DNA of 64,000 bases, from NCBI GenBank assembly GCA_029215795.1, contig JARDYH010000004.1, positions 215,924,517 to 215,988,516 of the forward strand. Reading direction: 5' to 3'. A program made the translations under genes and the position numbers. This DNA comes from Anniella stebbinsi (Eukaryota; Chordata; Lepidosauria; Squamata; Anniellidae). Under the pieces are notes generated by a model that worked only from the letters and a program-made list of their open reading frames with translations, searched no databases and was not told the DNA's origin. Positions 49,615-61,245 of this stretch are shown here, one piece after another. Position 1 is the stretch's first letter. Every line of letters begins with the position of its first letter.

Positions 49615-49928
49615 GTAAAAAATTCATCTTTGCTCAACCTTACAGCTTGGAATGCAGAGAGAATTTCCACAAAGGTCTGATACTTCCTCCACTTTCCTAC
49701 GAGGGATGCATGTTCCCAGTCTGAAGCTGAGTTGAGCAAAAATGTTCTGTAATCCCGTAATTCTCATTCTAAATTTGGCATTGTCAGGTTGCAGTCACCA
49801 TGAGTTCATCAGTTCCAAATGACGTTTCCAAATGAATGGATACATTTGAATCGCACTGCTGAATGGGTGGATATGCTTTGCTTGGAGTCTTGTTCACTTC
49901 GGTTGCTTTTGGAAATCTGGCTTGTAAG

Positions 49929-49946
49929 CCCCCCCCCCCCCCCCCC
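49929..49946 (+). repeat. C18 homopolymer
   Basis: Eighteen C in a row, so the minus strand has G18. Confidence 0.95.
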
Positions 49947-50089
49947 GTTTTTGCTATAAGCTCTTTGCGTATCCCTTCTGAAAATATAATAATGCAGATG
50001 AGACCTTTGTTTTCAAATTAGTCATTTAATTAAAATTGCAAAGCTGTAGTAACAAACAGCAGCTATCCTTAGGTCTTAGTTCACTGAAT

Positions 50090-50090
<1 letters not shown>

Positions 50091-50156
<66 letters not shown>

Positions 50157-50157
50157 G
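50091..50157 (+). repeat. (CT)n microsatellite upstream of exon 6b
   Basis: A 67-bp CT run with two CTTT interruptions, about 1.1 kb before exon 6b. It is complementary to (GA)24 at 42731-42778. Confidence 0.97.
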
Positions 50158-50665
50158 TTTCATTCATGCTGCATTACTCTCGTGCATGTAGGCAAGTATA
50201 GATACATTTAACAATGCAGAATTAACCATTCTACCCCATTAACTCCCCATCTCTGTTCTTTCCACCCCTTCCCCCTACGTGCCAAACCTAATGCAAGCAA
50301 TCTTTGATACACAAAGAAATGCATTGATACACAAATGACAGGGATGTTCCATTTCTAAAACGGAAGACCTTAACACTCAGAAGGATGCTTGCTTGGGAAA
50401 CTGAAAAATACCCTTCCTTCCTTTCCCACTCTCAAAATATTGGTAGAAATTAGGCCCTTTTTGGGGCTTGGGGGACATCAATCACCTACCCTTTTGTATT
50501 GTTTGCAGGGTGTAGTACTCCATTTTAATGGGTGATATGTATGGGGATGCTCCTTTAAAGTATGATATGTATGATACTTTATGATACTTTTTGCATGTAT
50601 ACATGTTAGGAAAGCTGTGCTCAGGAGAGTGAAATGTAAGCATTAGGGTGTAGGGTCGTGTTCAC
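50158..50665. other. Intron, nothing recognised
   Basis: A local direct repeat around 50555-50595 (TATGATACTTT doubled). Nothing else. Confidence 0.35.
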
Positions 50666-50829
50666 CAGTGCAGGCTGGTAGCTCTGATGTCAGTGGGGTG
50701 GTGAATTGGCTTTGGGTTTCAGTCCGAACTAGTCAGAACGCTAAAGGTTGGAAAGCTCCTTTATAGTTCTGACTGAAACCTGGAGTAGATTAAACGCTCC
50801 ACTGACATCAGAGCCACCAGCCTCCACTG
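50666..50829. mobile_element. Palindromic hAT-type MITE (family B) with target duplication
   Basis: CAGTGCAGGCTGGTAGCTCT and AGAGCCACCAGCCTCCACTG at the ends. Flanks GTGTTCAC (50658-50665) and GTGCTCAC (50830-50837) match at 7 of 8. This copy places family B in the hAT group. It lies about 420 bp upstream of exon 6b. Confidence 0.88.
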
Positions 50830-50837
50830 GTGCTCAC

Positions 50838-51448
<611 letters not shown>

Positions 51449-51589
51449 TAAGGATGTCTTGCCATCATCTTTACTTCAAAAGCTATGGGTGACCCAAGAG
51501 AATGTCTGCCATCAATCCAAAATGTTGTAGGCATTAGCAGTTATTAGACACGACTCTGTACCTTTTCCATGTTCCAGTGTTTCTATCCA

Positions 51590-51690
51590 ACCTGGTGTCC
51601 TCCATCCACAGCCAATGGCCATGCTGACTGGAGGTGATGAGAGCTGTAGTCCAGCACATCTGGAGGGCATCATTTTGGGAAAGTTGACCT
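51590..51690. mobile_element. Palindromic MITE (family P), diverged
   Basis: GGTGTCCTCCATCCACAGCC, GATGAGAGCTGTAGTCCAGC and CACATCTGGAGGGCATCATT are family P phrases. Confidence 0.55.
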
Positions 51691-51729
51691 AAAGGATGTC
51701 CATGATATTTTAATACTTTGTAGGGTTTG

Positions 51730-52070
51730 GTGTGATATGGGAGTTGAACTATAGAATTCACTACTTCAGGATGTAGTGATTGCCACCAATTTGGATGGCT
51801 TTAAAAGGGGATTGGATGAATTCTCATAGGAGAAGGCTGTCAATGGCTATTAGCCCTGAATGGCTATGTGCTATCTCCGTTATCTGAGGCAGTAAGCCTA
51901 TATGCACCAGTTGCTGGGGGGCATGGGTGGGAGGGTGTTGTTGCACCGTGTCCTGCTTTGTTGGTCCCTGGTCGACAGCTGGTTGGCCACTGAGTGAACA
52001 GAGTATTGGACTAGATGGACCCTCAGTCTGATTCATCAGGGCTCTTCTTATGTTTTTATGTAACATCTAT
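51730..52070 (+). mobile_element. LINE-B (CR1-like) 3' tail, sense
   Basis: GATTGCCACCAATTTGGATG, TGCACCAGTTGCTGGGGGGC, CGACAGCTGGTTGGCCACTG, GGACTAGATGGACCCTCAGT and a CTTCTTATGTTTTTATG end. The most complete sense copy of this family. Confidence 0.75.
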
Positions 52071-52819
52071 TTCATTTTGAAAAACCCAATCTATTGAGTT
52101 TGTTTTCATCTTATGTTGCCCTTTGTCCTAAGAAAGACGTCAAGTGAGACTAAGGCGAGTATTCAATTGGAAATTGGCATATCAGCTGAAGCTATTGGGA
52201 TTGTGATAGAGTTGCTTATGCTAGCACAATGTAATTTACGTTAGTGGCTGTGCCCCATTGGATTCTGCCCTAAAGTTACTCTCCTATACACACTTACCTT
52301 GGAATAAGTCTCAGTGAACACCATGGTTCACTTAACCCCACCCCCACCCCCCGGTAGATGTGCTTGGGATAGCTCTGTAACAGAACTGAAATGAAAAAGT
52401 ATGTATGAGAGAGCACACGGTTAGCATTCATTCCACTGCAGTTTGGATCGTTATGGTTGGGGGCTTATAGATGGCTATATTAGTCATCTTCAGCTTATGC
52501 GACACAGCAGATGGTTGGTTTTAGCCTTGGTATCTGTCGTAATTCCTCAAGTTGTGGCAGGCTGAGAATTTAAAAGGGCTGCAGGCATCTTTCCCGTCTT
52601 GTAAAGAATCTCATTGATAGTGCATCAACACTACAAATGCAATCAAACTTGAAATTCTTAACAGCCCACCTTCCCACAGAGTGATAGGCCTGAGGACATC
52701 ACAACTTAGGTGAGCAAGTCAAGCAACGATGAGTCAGTGTTATATTTCTAAGGGATCAGCTATGTATGGGCCTCAGTGCTTCCACAGCAATAGTTTTGCT
52801 TGGCTTTTAAAATCGGGAA

Positions 52820-52850
<31 letters not shown>

Positions 52851-53463
52851 GGTATGACATCTGTCAGGAGAGTTAAATGTTTTGGAAGTTGATTTTTACC
52901 AATGACTGTTCCACACGTTACATAGCAACAAAACTTGCATTTCTATCTGAGTGTCGATTCAACAGGGAGCTGCAGCCAATCCCACCTCTCTGGTTAGAAT
53001 ACCTGTATGGAGGGTCAGTATCCAGAATCCAGCATCCTTGGGTAACCGCCAGGGACCCAATGCCCAGGCAGAGCCCATGAGTGCTGACACATGTCTTGTA
53101 CCACGCACTGGCACTGATACAGTTTTGCCATACCCACCCTTTCCCTTGGATGGAGGCTTATCTGAGAGCAGCAACTGGGTCTGGGGTGGCGTCCTTGACT
53201 TGATATTTCCCACTATGTCCTTGAGCACCTGATCTAGCATCGCTCTGTGAGAAATTTAAATGCTGAGTGGCTTTTTAGGCTTACTTGAAAAGTAAGGCTT
53301 TTCTGTACAAGAGATGCTTTCCAAGCTTAGTTGAAGGTAAGCCTGCATTCAGGAGGAAGACACCCACTAGGAGGGCCCAGCAGGGGGCATCTCATCAGTC
53401 CCCACCCACAAATCTGTCTCTGGCCCTGCTTGTCTGGCACGTCTGCTTGTCAGAGCCATACTT
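52071..53463. other. Intron; (ATT)n and a short dispersed repeat
   Basis: 52260-52330 (CTATACACACTTACCTTGGA, ATAAGTCTCAGTGAACACCA) is a short dispersed repeat. (ATT)n at 52820-52850. No exon recognised. Confidence 0.4.
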
Positions 53464-53840
53464 TGGGGCTGTTCACACACTAACCCACACTCAGTGGTTG
53501 AATGTTGCCAGTTTGTTGAACCATGGGTTAACACATTGTCTGAACCCAGGACGTTTTCCATAGGGGGGCTTGTTAACCATGCAGTGTGGCTCCCTGAACA
53601 ACCCAACAACAAAGCATAGGTTCTCAAGGTGGCTTGTTTGAGAAAAATAAGCCACACTGCATGGTTAACAAGCCGTCCTGAAGAAAATGCCCAGAGTTCA
53701 GGCAACACACTAACCCACAGTTCAACAACAACCCACACTCAACTCCACAGTTCAACAACCCACAGTTCAACAAAAACCCACAGTTTCACAGCAACCCACA
53801 CTTTACCACTGAGTGTGGGTTAGCATAATGTGCAGCCCAG
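53464..53840. mobile_element. Dispersed DNA repeat (family F) with tandem AACCCACA units
   Basis: Ends GGGCTGTTCACACACTAACC and GTGGGTTAGCATAATGTGCA plus GCCC form loose inverted termini. It contains GGTGGCTTGTTTGAGAAAAA and GCATGGTTAACAAGCC as in 29093-29378. Four to five imperfect CCACAGTTCAACAA units lie at about 53715-53790. Confidence 0.7.
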
Positions 53841-53869
53841 TCTTTATATTTTTAGGTTTCAAACCCTAC

Positions 53870-54055
53870 ATGCACTTAGGATGGCCACTTAGGAATCACC
53901 AAAGAGAGAGGAGTTCTCATGCCTCTGTATATTTCAACTGGAATTGGAGAGGACAGCCCTTCAAAGAGAGGACACCTTCAAGTATTGGTCAGTCCTCTGG
54001 CAACTCTTCAAATAAAGGACTGGCCTTTGCAGAAGAGGGCACATTGCCACCCTAT
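53870..54055. mobile_element. DNA-transposon repeat (family E)
   Basis: ATTGGAGAGGACAGCCCTTC, AAATAAAGGACTGGCCTTTG and GAAGAGGGCACATTGCCACC in family E order. Confidence 0.6.
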
Positions 54056-54197
54056 GCACTTGCTGCGCATAAGTCGCATTGAGTTCAGTGGGATCTCTAA
54101 GTATACATGTCTAGGACTAGGTTGTTAAGCACACTTAAGTATACACCTAAAAATGTATGTGTGAAGGCCTTAAAAACTAACCGCTTTGTTTCTGCGT

Positions 54198-54198
<1 letters not shown>

Positions 54199-54236
<38 letters not shown>

Positions 54237-54310
54237 TAATTTTTATACTGCCTAATAGCCAAAGCTCTCTGGGCAGTTTACAATTAAAAATACTAGTTGG
54301 TATACTCTTA
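54199..54310 (-). mobile_element. LINE 3' tail, antisense, with (GATA)n
   Basis: A GATA microsatellite (54199-54236) then ATACTGCCTAATAGCCAAAG and CTCTCTGGGCAGTTTACAAT, the antisense LINE tail motif. Confidence 0.75.
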
Positions 54311-55460
54311 TCAATGATACAAGGTGCATTAAAATTAAGCAAGTTTCTCATTCAGGGATTGGCAGCGTTGAGTTTTGTTTAAGTTTTAACAAGTTTTGGT
54401 TTGGTTAGGTGGCAAGTAATCACTTTTTACTTGGGCTGCTTAACATCTGAAAAATAGCTCTCAGGCAAATAGGGCTATTTTCATTATGGAAAGAAAATAA
54501 ATCACTATTCATGGGAGCAAGCCCTTTCCTCACCATCACCCTTACATCACTTCCCCATCTTTCGAATTTTTTAAGCTGTGGTCATAAAGTCCCAATTGAC
54601 AGTTTCCACATTTGCTAATCAGTGGCATTCTTCTAATTTATTCTGATTCATGTTTTTATTCTGTACAAATCTCAGTTCATCTATGTAAACATAGTCTAAG
54701 CTGAACCTGCCCTATCCCTGCTGCGGTTTTAGTTTCTTATTCAAGTTAAAGGAAGTACAACTGGGATTGTTTTCTTTGACAAAACATTTCCCCACAGGAG
54801 TTCTGTGTGTATTGAAAGTAAAAGGTGTGGTGAAGAAGATGTCCTAAGTCACAACGTGTATTTCATTCACAAGCTCACAGCCATACATTCATCTGGCTGG
54901 CTTTATCTTTATGTTTGTTCCTACGTCACATCACATTGACTCATTTGAGCATCTTCCAGCCAATAAACTTGGTAGGCATAACAGCCAGATTAGTTGTGCA
55001 GAAGTGAGAACATCTGAAGAATAGTTAGAAGAAGCAACTACTGGACACTGCCAAAATATATGTTTTTAAAAAGCATTAGCTGTATTGCACTGCTAGCAAT
55101 TAGCTGAATTAGACGATCCCATATTAAAGAGATGTTGCGGTGCCCAATAAGCACAAAGCAAAAGTTTTTGCTGAAGAATATGCAGCCTAGAATCCATAGA
55201 TGCAAAAGGTAGATACCAAAATGGCAGTCTAGTGATTAGGAATTTTGTGGTGGTGACCAAAGCAATATCTCAAATTCCCAATGCGAAAAGTGTGGGAACC
55301 CTGATTTATGCATTTCCACAGGAAAAGGAAATGCATCACCTCAAAAGGGGAGAAAAGAGGACATTGGTTTGCAGAAAGCTCCCATATGCAAGTATATATA
55401 TCACACACAAATTTAGAAATATGTACTATAATTTATACAGAAATACAGAAATACAATACA
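54311..55460. other. Intron, nothing recognised
   Basis: AT-rich, repeat-poor stretch without recognisable elements. Confidence 0.35.
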
Positions 55461-55490
55461 TCTCATCATAGTGGGGATGACTGTGACCAG
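55461..55490. mobile_element. DNA-transposon repeat (family E), left part
   Basis: CATCATAGTGGGGATGACTG plus TGACCAG. It resumes after a MITE insertion at the CAG. Confidence 0.6.
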
Positions 55491-55669
55491 GGTAAATCTA
55501 CACCAAGCAAGATACAGTGGTATGAAAGTGGCATATAAAAGGCAGGAGCCACACCAAGTAGGATATAAGTTGTCAGCGCACTTCAATACCACTATAATGC
55601 AGTAGTGTGGTTCCTGCTTTTTATATACTGCTTTCATACCGCTATATCCTGCTTGGTGTAGATCTGGCC
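55491..55669. mobile_element. Palindromic MITE, GGCCAGATCTACACC type, inside family E
   Basis: Starts GGTAAATCTACACCAAGCAA and ends GCTTGGTGTAGATCTGGCC. Arms ATACAGTGGTATGAAAGTGG and CTGCTTTCATACCGCTATAT pair. CAG flanks both sides (55488-55490, 55670-55672) and occurs once in the uninterrupted family E sequence, so a 3-bp target duplication is well supported. Confidence 0.85.
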
Positions 55670-55930
55670 CAGGTCAGCTTTTTGCCTGCTTAGTCTGCTC
55701 TCCAGATACTAACTGTTGACTTACTCTGCTCTCCAGATACTAACTGTTGACTTACGCTGCTCTCCAGATACTGTGAGCTTCACGGCCCAGCTCGTCCTTC
55801 TTATGGTTATCTTTAAACTGGACCCGGACTGGACAGCCCTTCAGATAGAGGATGCTTTCAAATAAAGGCCTGTCCTCCAACAGCCCTTCTAAAAGATAGC
55901 TGACCTCTGTAAATTAGGGTGCACGGCCAC
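55670..55930. mobile_element. DNA-transposon repeat (family E), right part, internal triplication
   Basis: The phrase CTGCTCTCCAGATACTAACT plus GTTGACTTA occurs about three times in tandem (55695-55770). GACCCGGACTGGACAGCCCT, TCAGATAGAGGATGC and TGTAAATTAGGGTGCACGGC then complete the family E copy. Confidence 0.68.
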
Positions 55931-57641
55931 CCTCCTTGAGATCTACCACACCAAACTAAACTCACAAGTCATATATGGTGGTCCAACCAATAGGAGCTTC
56001 ATACATGTCTTTCTTTTGCTTCCAACTTAAGACTTCAAAAATAGGAGTGGTCTCAAGCCACACTCTATTTAATTTGTTGGATCATAAGATGTGCAGAACT
56101 TCAGGAAACTGATACCACCAATATATTTTTTGCTGAAAATTAATGATTATCCCCCTCTTCTTGCACCCCGCCCCCCAAAAAATCTGGCATGTGGTTTATG
56201 ACAAATAACCACAGTAGAATTACAAGGATTCTTCGAGTTATCTTAAGTTTTCCCCAGTTTTCTTTCTTTTCCTTTTTAAAATATATCTACTCCTGCTTAG
56301 CATGTCATGGATTCATTCATAGCTCCTATGTGCTTAGGCAAATGACGCATATATATATATATATATATATATTCTCTTTCAAATGAATTACCAGGAGGGA
56401 AAGAAAATGTAAACCTAACCAAAGATGTCCCATATAATGCATTTTAAAAGCCTGGTTTTCTTCAGACAGCTGCATACTTATTAAAATTTGTTCACAGAGG
56501 CTCTATAATTAAACCATTAGAAGCATTTTGCTATAGAAAGAACTCCCTAGAAACCAGCCAGTAGCAGCTGATGATTTGTTTGAAATTTGTCCTTAATTGT
56601 GTTGGTATTCTTAAACAAATAGGGAGAAAAAATGCTGTTAAGTCTGCACTCCAATTCTTGTAAGGCTGTGCAACTTTTTCTCTCATTCCTTTGTTCTCTT
56701 TTACAGCATGGCTTTTCTTAGTGGGGAGAAAAAAAGTCTCCACGTTCCCAACAGTTTTCTTTTTCAACTTCTACAATTAACTCTCACTGTGGTACTTGAA
56801 ACAAGTAACTGCCCATTCATGGCTATTATTCTCCATCAGAAATCAGGCCAGGCTACGCCAAGGTGGAGAAAAAACAACCCATCTCAACTTTGCATAATAG
56901 AATATCATCACCCTGGGCAATAATTGTCACATAATGGGCAGCTTTGCTACGATCATACATAACGACAAACCAGGAATCCTGGCTTAATAAATTATGATAT
57001 GCATAAGTGTATGCTCACTCCTGTTCTCTCCCTCCTTCATGTGAGTGCGTAAACAACCAGACAGAGGAGGGCTTTGCATATTGTCCAGACCTTAGATTGT
57101 GTTTTAGTGTACCCAAACAAGACAGGATCTGTATGCCAACAACAAACCCTGATTTAAAGCTAGTTTATGATCTTGGCTTGTTTGGGTGCACTTAACCATA
57201 ATCCTGGATTTGGATGTCCTGCAGAGCTCTCCCCTATCTGGTTTGTTTACCCACTTGTCTGAAGGGAGGGACAAGCAAGAGTGGACAGACTGTCTGCACA
57301 AGCATGCAGCTCATTCACATTATTATTGATTAAACCATGATTCCTGGCTTAACCTTACATGAAAACATGACTTGTGTGCCATCACTTCTCGACTTAGCTT
57401 AGTTTTCAAAGGAGAAGTAGGAAGTGATATAAACCACACTGCCTGGTTCAGCACACCTCAAAACTTAATGTGGCAAATAGGCACCTTAGACTCACCCCAG
57501 ATTCCCCCTTTGAGTTTTATAGTGTTATTACCCCCCCACACACTAAAAACTTTAAAATATATATTTAAAAATCTCTTATCTGTGTGCTGGTGTTTGCTGC
57601 ATTAGGCAGGAAGGAGGAGAGAGTCAGAGAGAGGTGCTGTT

Positions 57642-57642
<1 letters not shown>
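55931..57642. other. Intron; (AT)n and a possible decayed palindromic repeat
   Basis: (AT)n at 56348-56372. 56931-57420 has loose inverted arms (ACAAACCAGGAATCCTGGCT against TGATTCCTGGCTTAACC) and TTGTTTGGGTGCACTTAACC, possibly an old DNA transposon. No exon. Confidence 0.4.
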
Positions 57643-57679
<37 letters not shown>

Positions 57680-59035
57680 TTATTTCTTACTCGCCTCTCC
57701 ATCTGGATCGAGGCGGGGAACAACAATATGATAAAATACATAAAACTGATTAAAACATGACACATATTATTAAAACTGCATTAAAACATCCTAAAACATC
57801 CTAAAAACATCCTTAAAACATTCTAAAATTCCACTGGATATGCCCGCCGGAAAAGAACAGTCATTATGGCTTTCTTAAATTCTAAAAGACTGTTAAGTTG
57901 ATAAGTCTCCTCCGGCAGGTCATTCCACAGTCTGGGAGCGGCAGAAGAGAAGGTCCTCTGGGTAATGGTTGTCAGCCTAATCTTGGCTGACTGCAGTAAG
58001 TTCTTCCCAGAGGACCTGAGCGTGCGGGGCGGATTGTATGGGAGAAGGCGATCCTGCAGGTAACCTGGACCCAAACCATGTAGGGCTTAAAGGTAATAAC
58101 CAACACTTTATACTTCGCCCGGAAACTAATTGGCAGCCAGTGGAGCAATTTTAAAGCTGGCGTAATATGGTCACCCCTAGGTGTACCGGTGACCAACCTG
58201 GCTGCCATATTTTGAACTAGTTGAAGTTTCTGGACTAGGTACAAAGGTAGTCCTATGTACAGTGCATTGCAGAAGTTGAGCCTCGAAGTTACCAGCGCGT
58301 GCACTACCATCTTTAGGTCTTTCAACTCTAGGAAGGGGTGCAGCTGGCGTATCAGCCGAAGCTGATAGTAGGCACTCCTGGCTGTCGCATCTATCTGGGC
58401 TGTCATTTGGAGCGACGGATCCAGGAGCAACCCCAAGCTGCGAACACAGCCTTTCAGGGGGAGTGTAACCCCATCCAGAACTGGTTGACACACCTCCAAA
58501 CCCAGGTTGCGATCTTTGACAGCGAGCACCTCCGTCTTGTCTGGATTCAGCTTCAGTTTGTTTTTCCTCATCCAGCCCATTACCGCCTCCAAGCATTCAT
58601 TCAGAGGAGACACACTATCCTTAGCTGGCGCTGTTATCGAAGGCATAGAGAAATATATTTGGGTGTCATCAGCGTATTGATAGCACCCCGCCCCATGCCT
58701 CCAGATGATCTCTCCCAACGGTTTCATATAAATGTTAAACAGCATTGGGGAAAGGATGGCATCTTGTAGTACACCACATAGCAACTCCTTCTCTGAAGAG
58801 CAGTTATCCCCAAGCATCACCATCTGGAACCTGCCCGAGAGGTAGGACCGGAACCACTGAAGCACAGTGCCCCCAATTCCCAATCCCCTCAGGCGTTCCA
58901 GAAGGATACCATGGTCGATGGTATCGAATGCCGCTGAGAGGTCCAGAAGTACCAACAGGGACACACTCCCCCTGTCAATACTCAGGCGTAGATCATCCAC
59001 TAAGGCGACCATAGCAGTCTCAACGTATGCATTCT
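57643..59035 (-). mobile_element. L2-type LINE with reverse transcriptase motif (antisense, longest copy)
   Basis: The minus strand encodes reverse transcriptase palm and downstream regions: LLVLLDLSAAFDTIDHGILL, LQWFRSYLSGRFQ, CYQYADDTQIYF (YADD at 58665-58676) and MRKNKLKLNPDKTEVLAVKD. The usual GVPQG motif reads GVLQD, a damaging change. A one-base deletion near 58087 (GGGCTTAAAGG against GGGCTTTAAAGG in the copy at 24911) shifts frame, so the last 80 or so codons are in another frame (57823-58074). It is 5'-truncated near 59035 and lacks the endonuclease. The tail is an ATA microsatellite (57643-57679). Confidence 0.92.
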
Positions 59036-60276
59036 CTCTGTGTGTCTCTGGTTTCCTTTGGTTCTTGTGTGTGTGTGTGTGCTATAGTTCATCTTGTTGT
59101 GTATTCCAGTCCCCAAGTTCCTTGCACCTTAGACCCACATCAGACTCACCCTTTGTATGTTATAGCGTGTGTGTGTGTGGGGGGAATGGTTTGAGGGTTT
59201 TTTTTAAAAAAAATCTAAAAATCAAGGGATGAATAGATCTGCTTCAAACTTGGCACGTCTAAAGCACCATGTAAGAGCTAGCATTATGCCAAGTTTCATC
59301 TCTTTAACTTTAAAAATGAGGGAGCTGTAAGCATTTGGTTAATTCCCATTAGCGATAATGAAGCAGTTATCTGAAAATGGAGTGGTTCCTCCTATGGATA
59401 ATCCGACAGGGTGGAGCAAGGGAGCTGCCCTGAATCTCAAAGCAGAGAACCCTCTCAGTAGACCCTCTGCACACCTCTAGAGAGCACGAGGCAGGCCCTC
59501 ACATGAAAAGAAAAAAGGGGCGAACCTATTCTCCCCACCTGTGGCTTAGATCCATCTTGTCTCCCCACACAGGTGATTGTTTTGGGGGTTTTGGAGCCCA
59601 CCTGGGGGGAAAGACTAGCTAGAGAGCCGAAGAGGCTGGGTGGGGGATTTTCCTAGTATTTAAGAGGCATTGCAATTCACATTTCTTTTTCCACCCGAAA
59701 GCACTTTGAGTTTGTGGTTAGTATAAGAGTAAAAAAGAAAATGAAAAAAGTAGGCGATCACTTGGAATTGAATACCATTTCAAACTGGGATCCCAATACA
59801 TCTTGCAATTTAGAGCCTGCCCTCGGATTTGATCGTTACAAATGTAACTCGGACATAACAAATACTGCAAGCATTGCTTTGAAGGTAACTTGTGGGAATC
59901 ACAGGAGGACAATCCCTTCCTGCCTGTTTCAATTCCCTTTCAACTAATTCTTCAAATATATTGGGTTTGAATAGTTGCTCCTGTGTTGTTGATTTAATTG
60001 GGGTCAAAGGCCTTTTAAGAGGGCACATTTTAATCACCTGCTCCTACTCCTGTTCTGCCTCCAATCATGTTGTCACTCTTGCCTTTTTCTAATGGCTTTC
60101 GAATGATACTGTTGTGCTGTGGCTGTGTCTTCTAGTGATCCAGTATCACAGGTATGATGCTGATGTTCTGAGTTAAATTGCAGAGAGTCCTTCTCAATTA
60201 CAGAGAAGGGGGTGGGGTAGCCCTCTTACCTTTTGTGATTTGCCCCTTAGCGACTGTTTGTATGAGGTTAAATAGG
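59036..60276. other. Intron, nothing recognised apart from GT runs
   Basis: GT repeats at 59066-59081 and 59166-59180. No repeat family recognised. Confidence 0.4.
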
Positions 60277-60643
60277 GGGGCTGTCTTTACGGCACAGGGT
60301 TGACACCACCTCCCTCTAAAACCCTATGCTTTTCCTCTTCCAGGGTGGTGTTGGGTAATCCCGACCCCCAGGAGGGAGCGTGGGGGTTCTGGGCAGTCAT
60401 CCAGGTACTGGAGCCTCCCCTCTCCTGGTGGAAGACAACCAATCCCCCAGTTGCCTTCCACCAGGCACCAGATTGACCCCGGAGTGACGTCAGACAGCGG
60501 AAGCGCTGTACTGATGTCACTCCCGTTGAAAAAGTCAGGGTAAAGCCCTGACTTTTTTCAATCTGCAGCTTTGGGGCTGTGAAGCTCCATCTGTGTCATC
60601 TACCTGATGCAGCGCAGATCTTTCCCCACGTATAGACAGCCCC
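60277..60643. mobile_element. Small DNA transposon with GGGGCTGTCTATACG-like termini
   Basis: Starts GGGGCTGTCTTTACGGC and ends CACGTATAGACAGCCCC. AGG flanks both sides (60274-60276, 60644-60646), a likely 3-bp duplication, though the left G-run makes the junction ambiguous. The inner part has an inverted pair, ACCTCCCTCTAAAACC and GGTGG-rich segments, and no ORF of note. Confidence 0.65.
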
Positions 60644-61109
60644 AGGACGTGTCTCTGTGTGTAATTTGGCTAAAATTGGAAGGAATCAGGGATGGGGATT
60701 GTGAATTAAATTAAAGTTCTACTCCCATCCACCCCACCCCTAAATTGAGCACAGCTTGCAGTGATGTTTTAAACTGTGATGTGGCATCATAGTCCTGATT
60801 CCACTCATACGTACGTTCTGGCACAGTGGCTCCTAGGCCTGGATTGTTAGCAGCTTCAGTGAATTAGAAACCACAAGATGGAATGGTCCCAAACTACTGC
60901 ATTTGTACCTTTTTTTATGTGGGTATGTATACTGTTGACTGCTTATCCCACAACACAATCGACATTTATAAACACAGTGATCATCTGGTGTGGTTCATCA
61001 CCATGGATATCTGCTATAATACAGCAACAAATTCCCCAAGGAGTGAAACTGATTAGAACAGTCACTATCGCATGGTCAATTCTGTCTCCTATGTTGTCCT
61101 GTTTTGGAA
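60644..61109. other. Intron, nothing recognised
   Basis: No feature identified. Confidence 0.35.
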
Positions 61110-61245
61110 CAGCTTTCCCCAGCCTGGTGCCCTCCAGATATTTTGGACTACAGTTCCCAGCATTCCTGGCCACTGAACACGATGGTTGTGGTTTTTGGGA
61201 GTTGAAGTCCAAAAGATCTGGAGGGCACCAGTTTGGGAAAGGCTG
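61110..61245. mobile_element. Palindromic MITE (family P), best copy
   Basis: CAGCTTTCCCCAGCCTGGTG and CACCAGTTTGGGAAAGGCTG at the ends. TTGGACTACAGTTCCCAGCA against TGGGAGTTGAAGTCCAAAAG inside. Flanks TTTTGGAA and CTTTAGAA match at 5 of 8. Confidence 0.8.

Noticed and set aside
53715..53790. CRISPR-like or satellite array
   Set aside because: Only four or five imperfect units inside a family F transposon copy, with no regular spacers.
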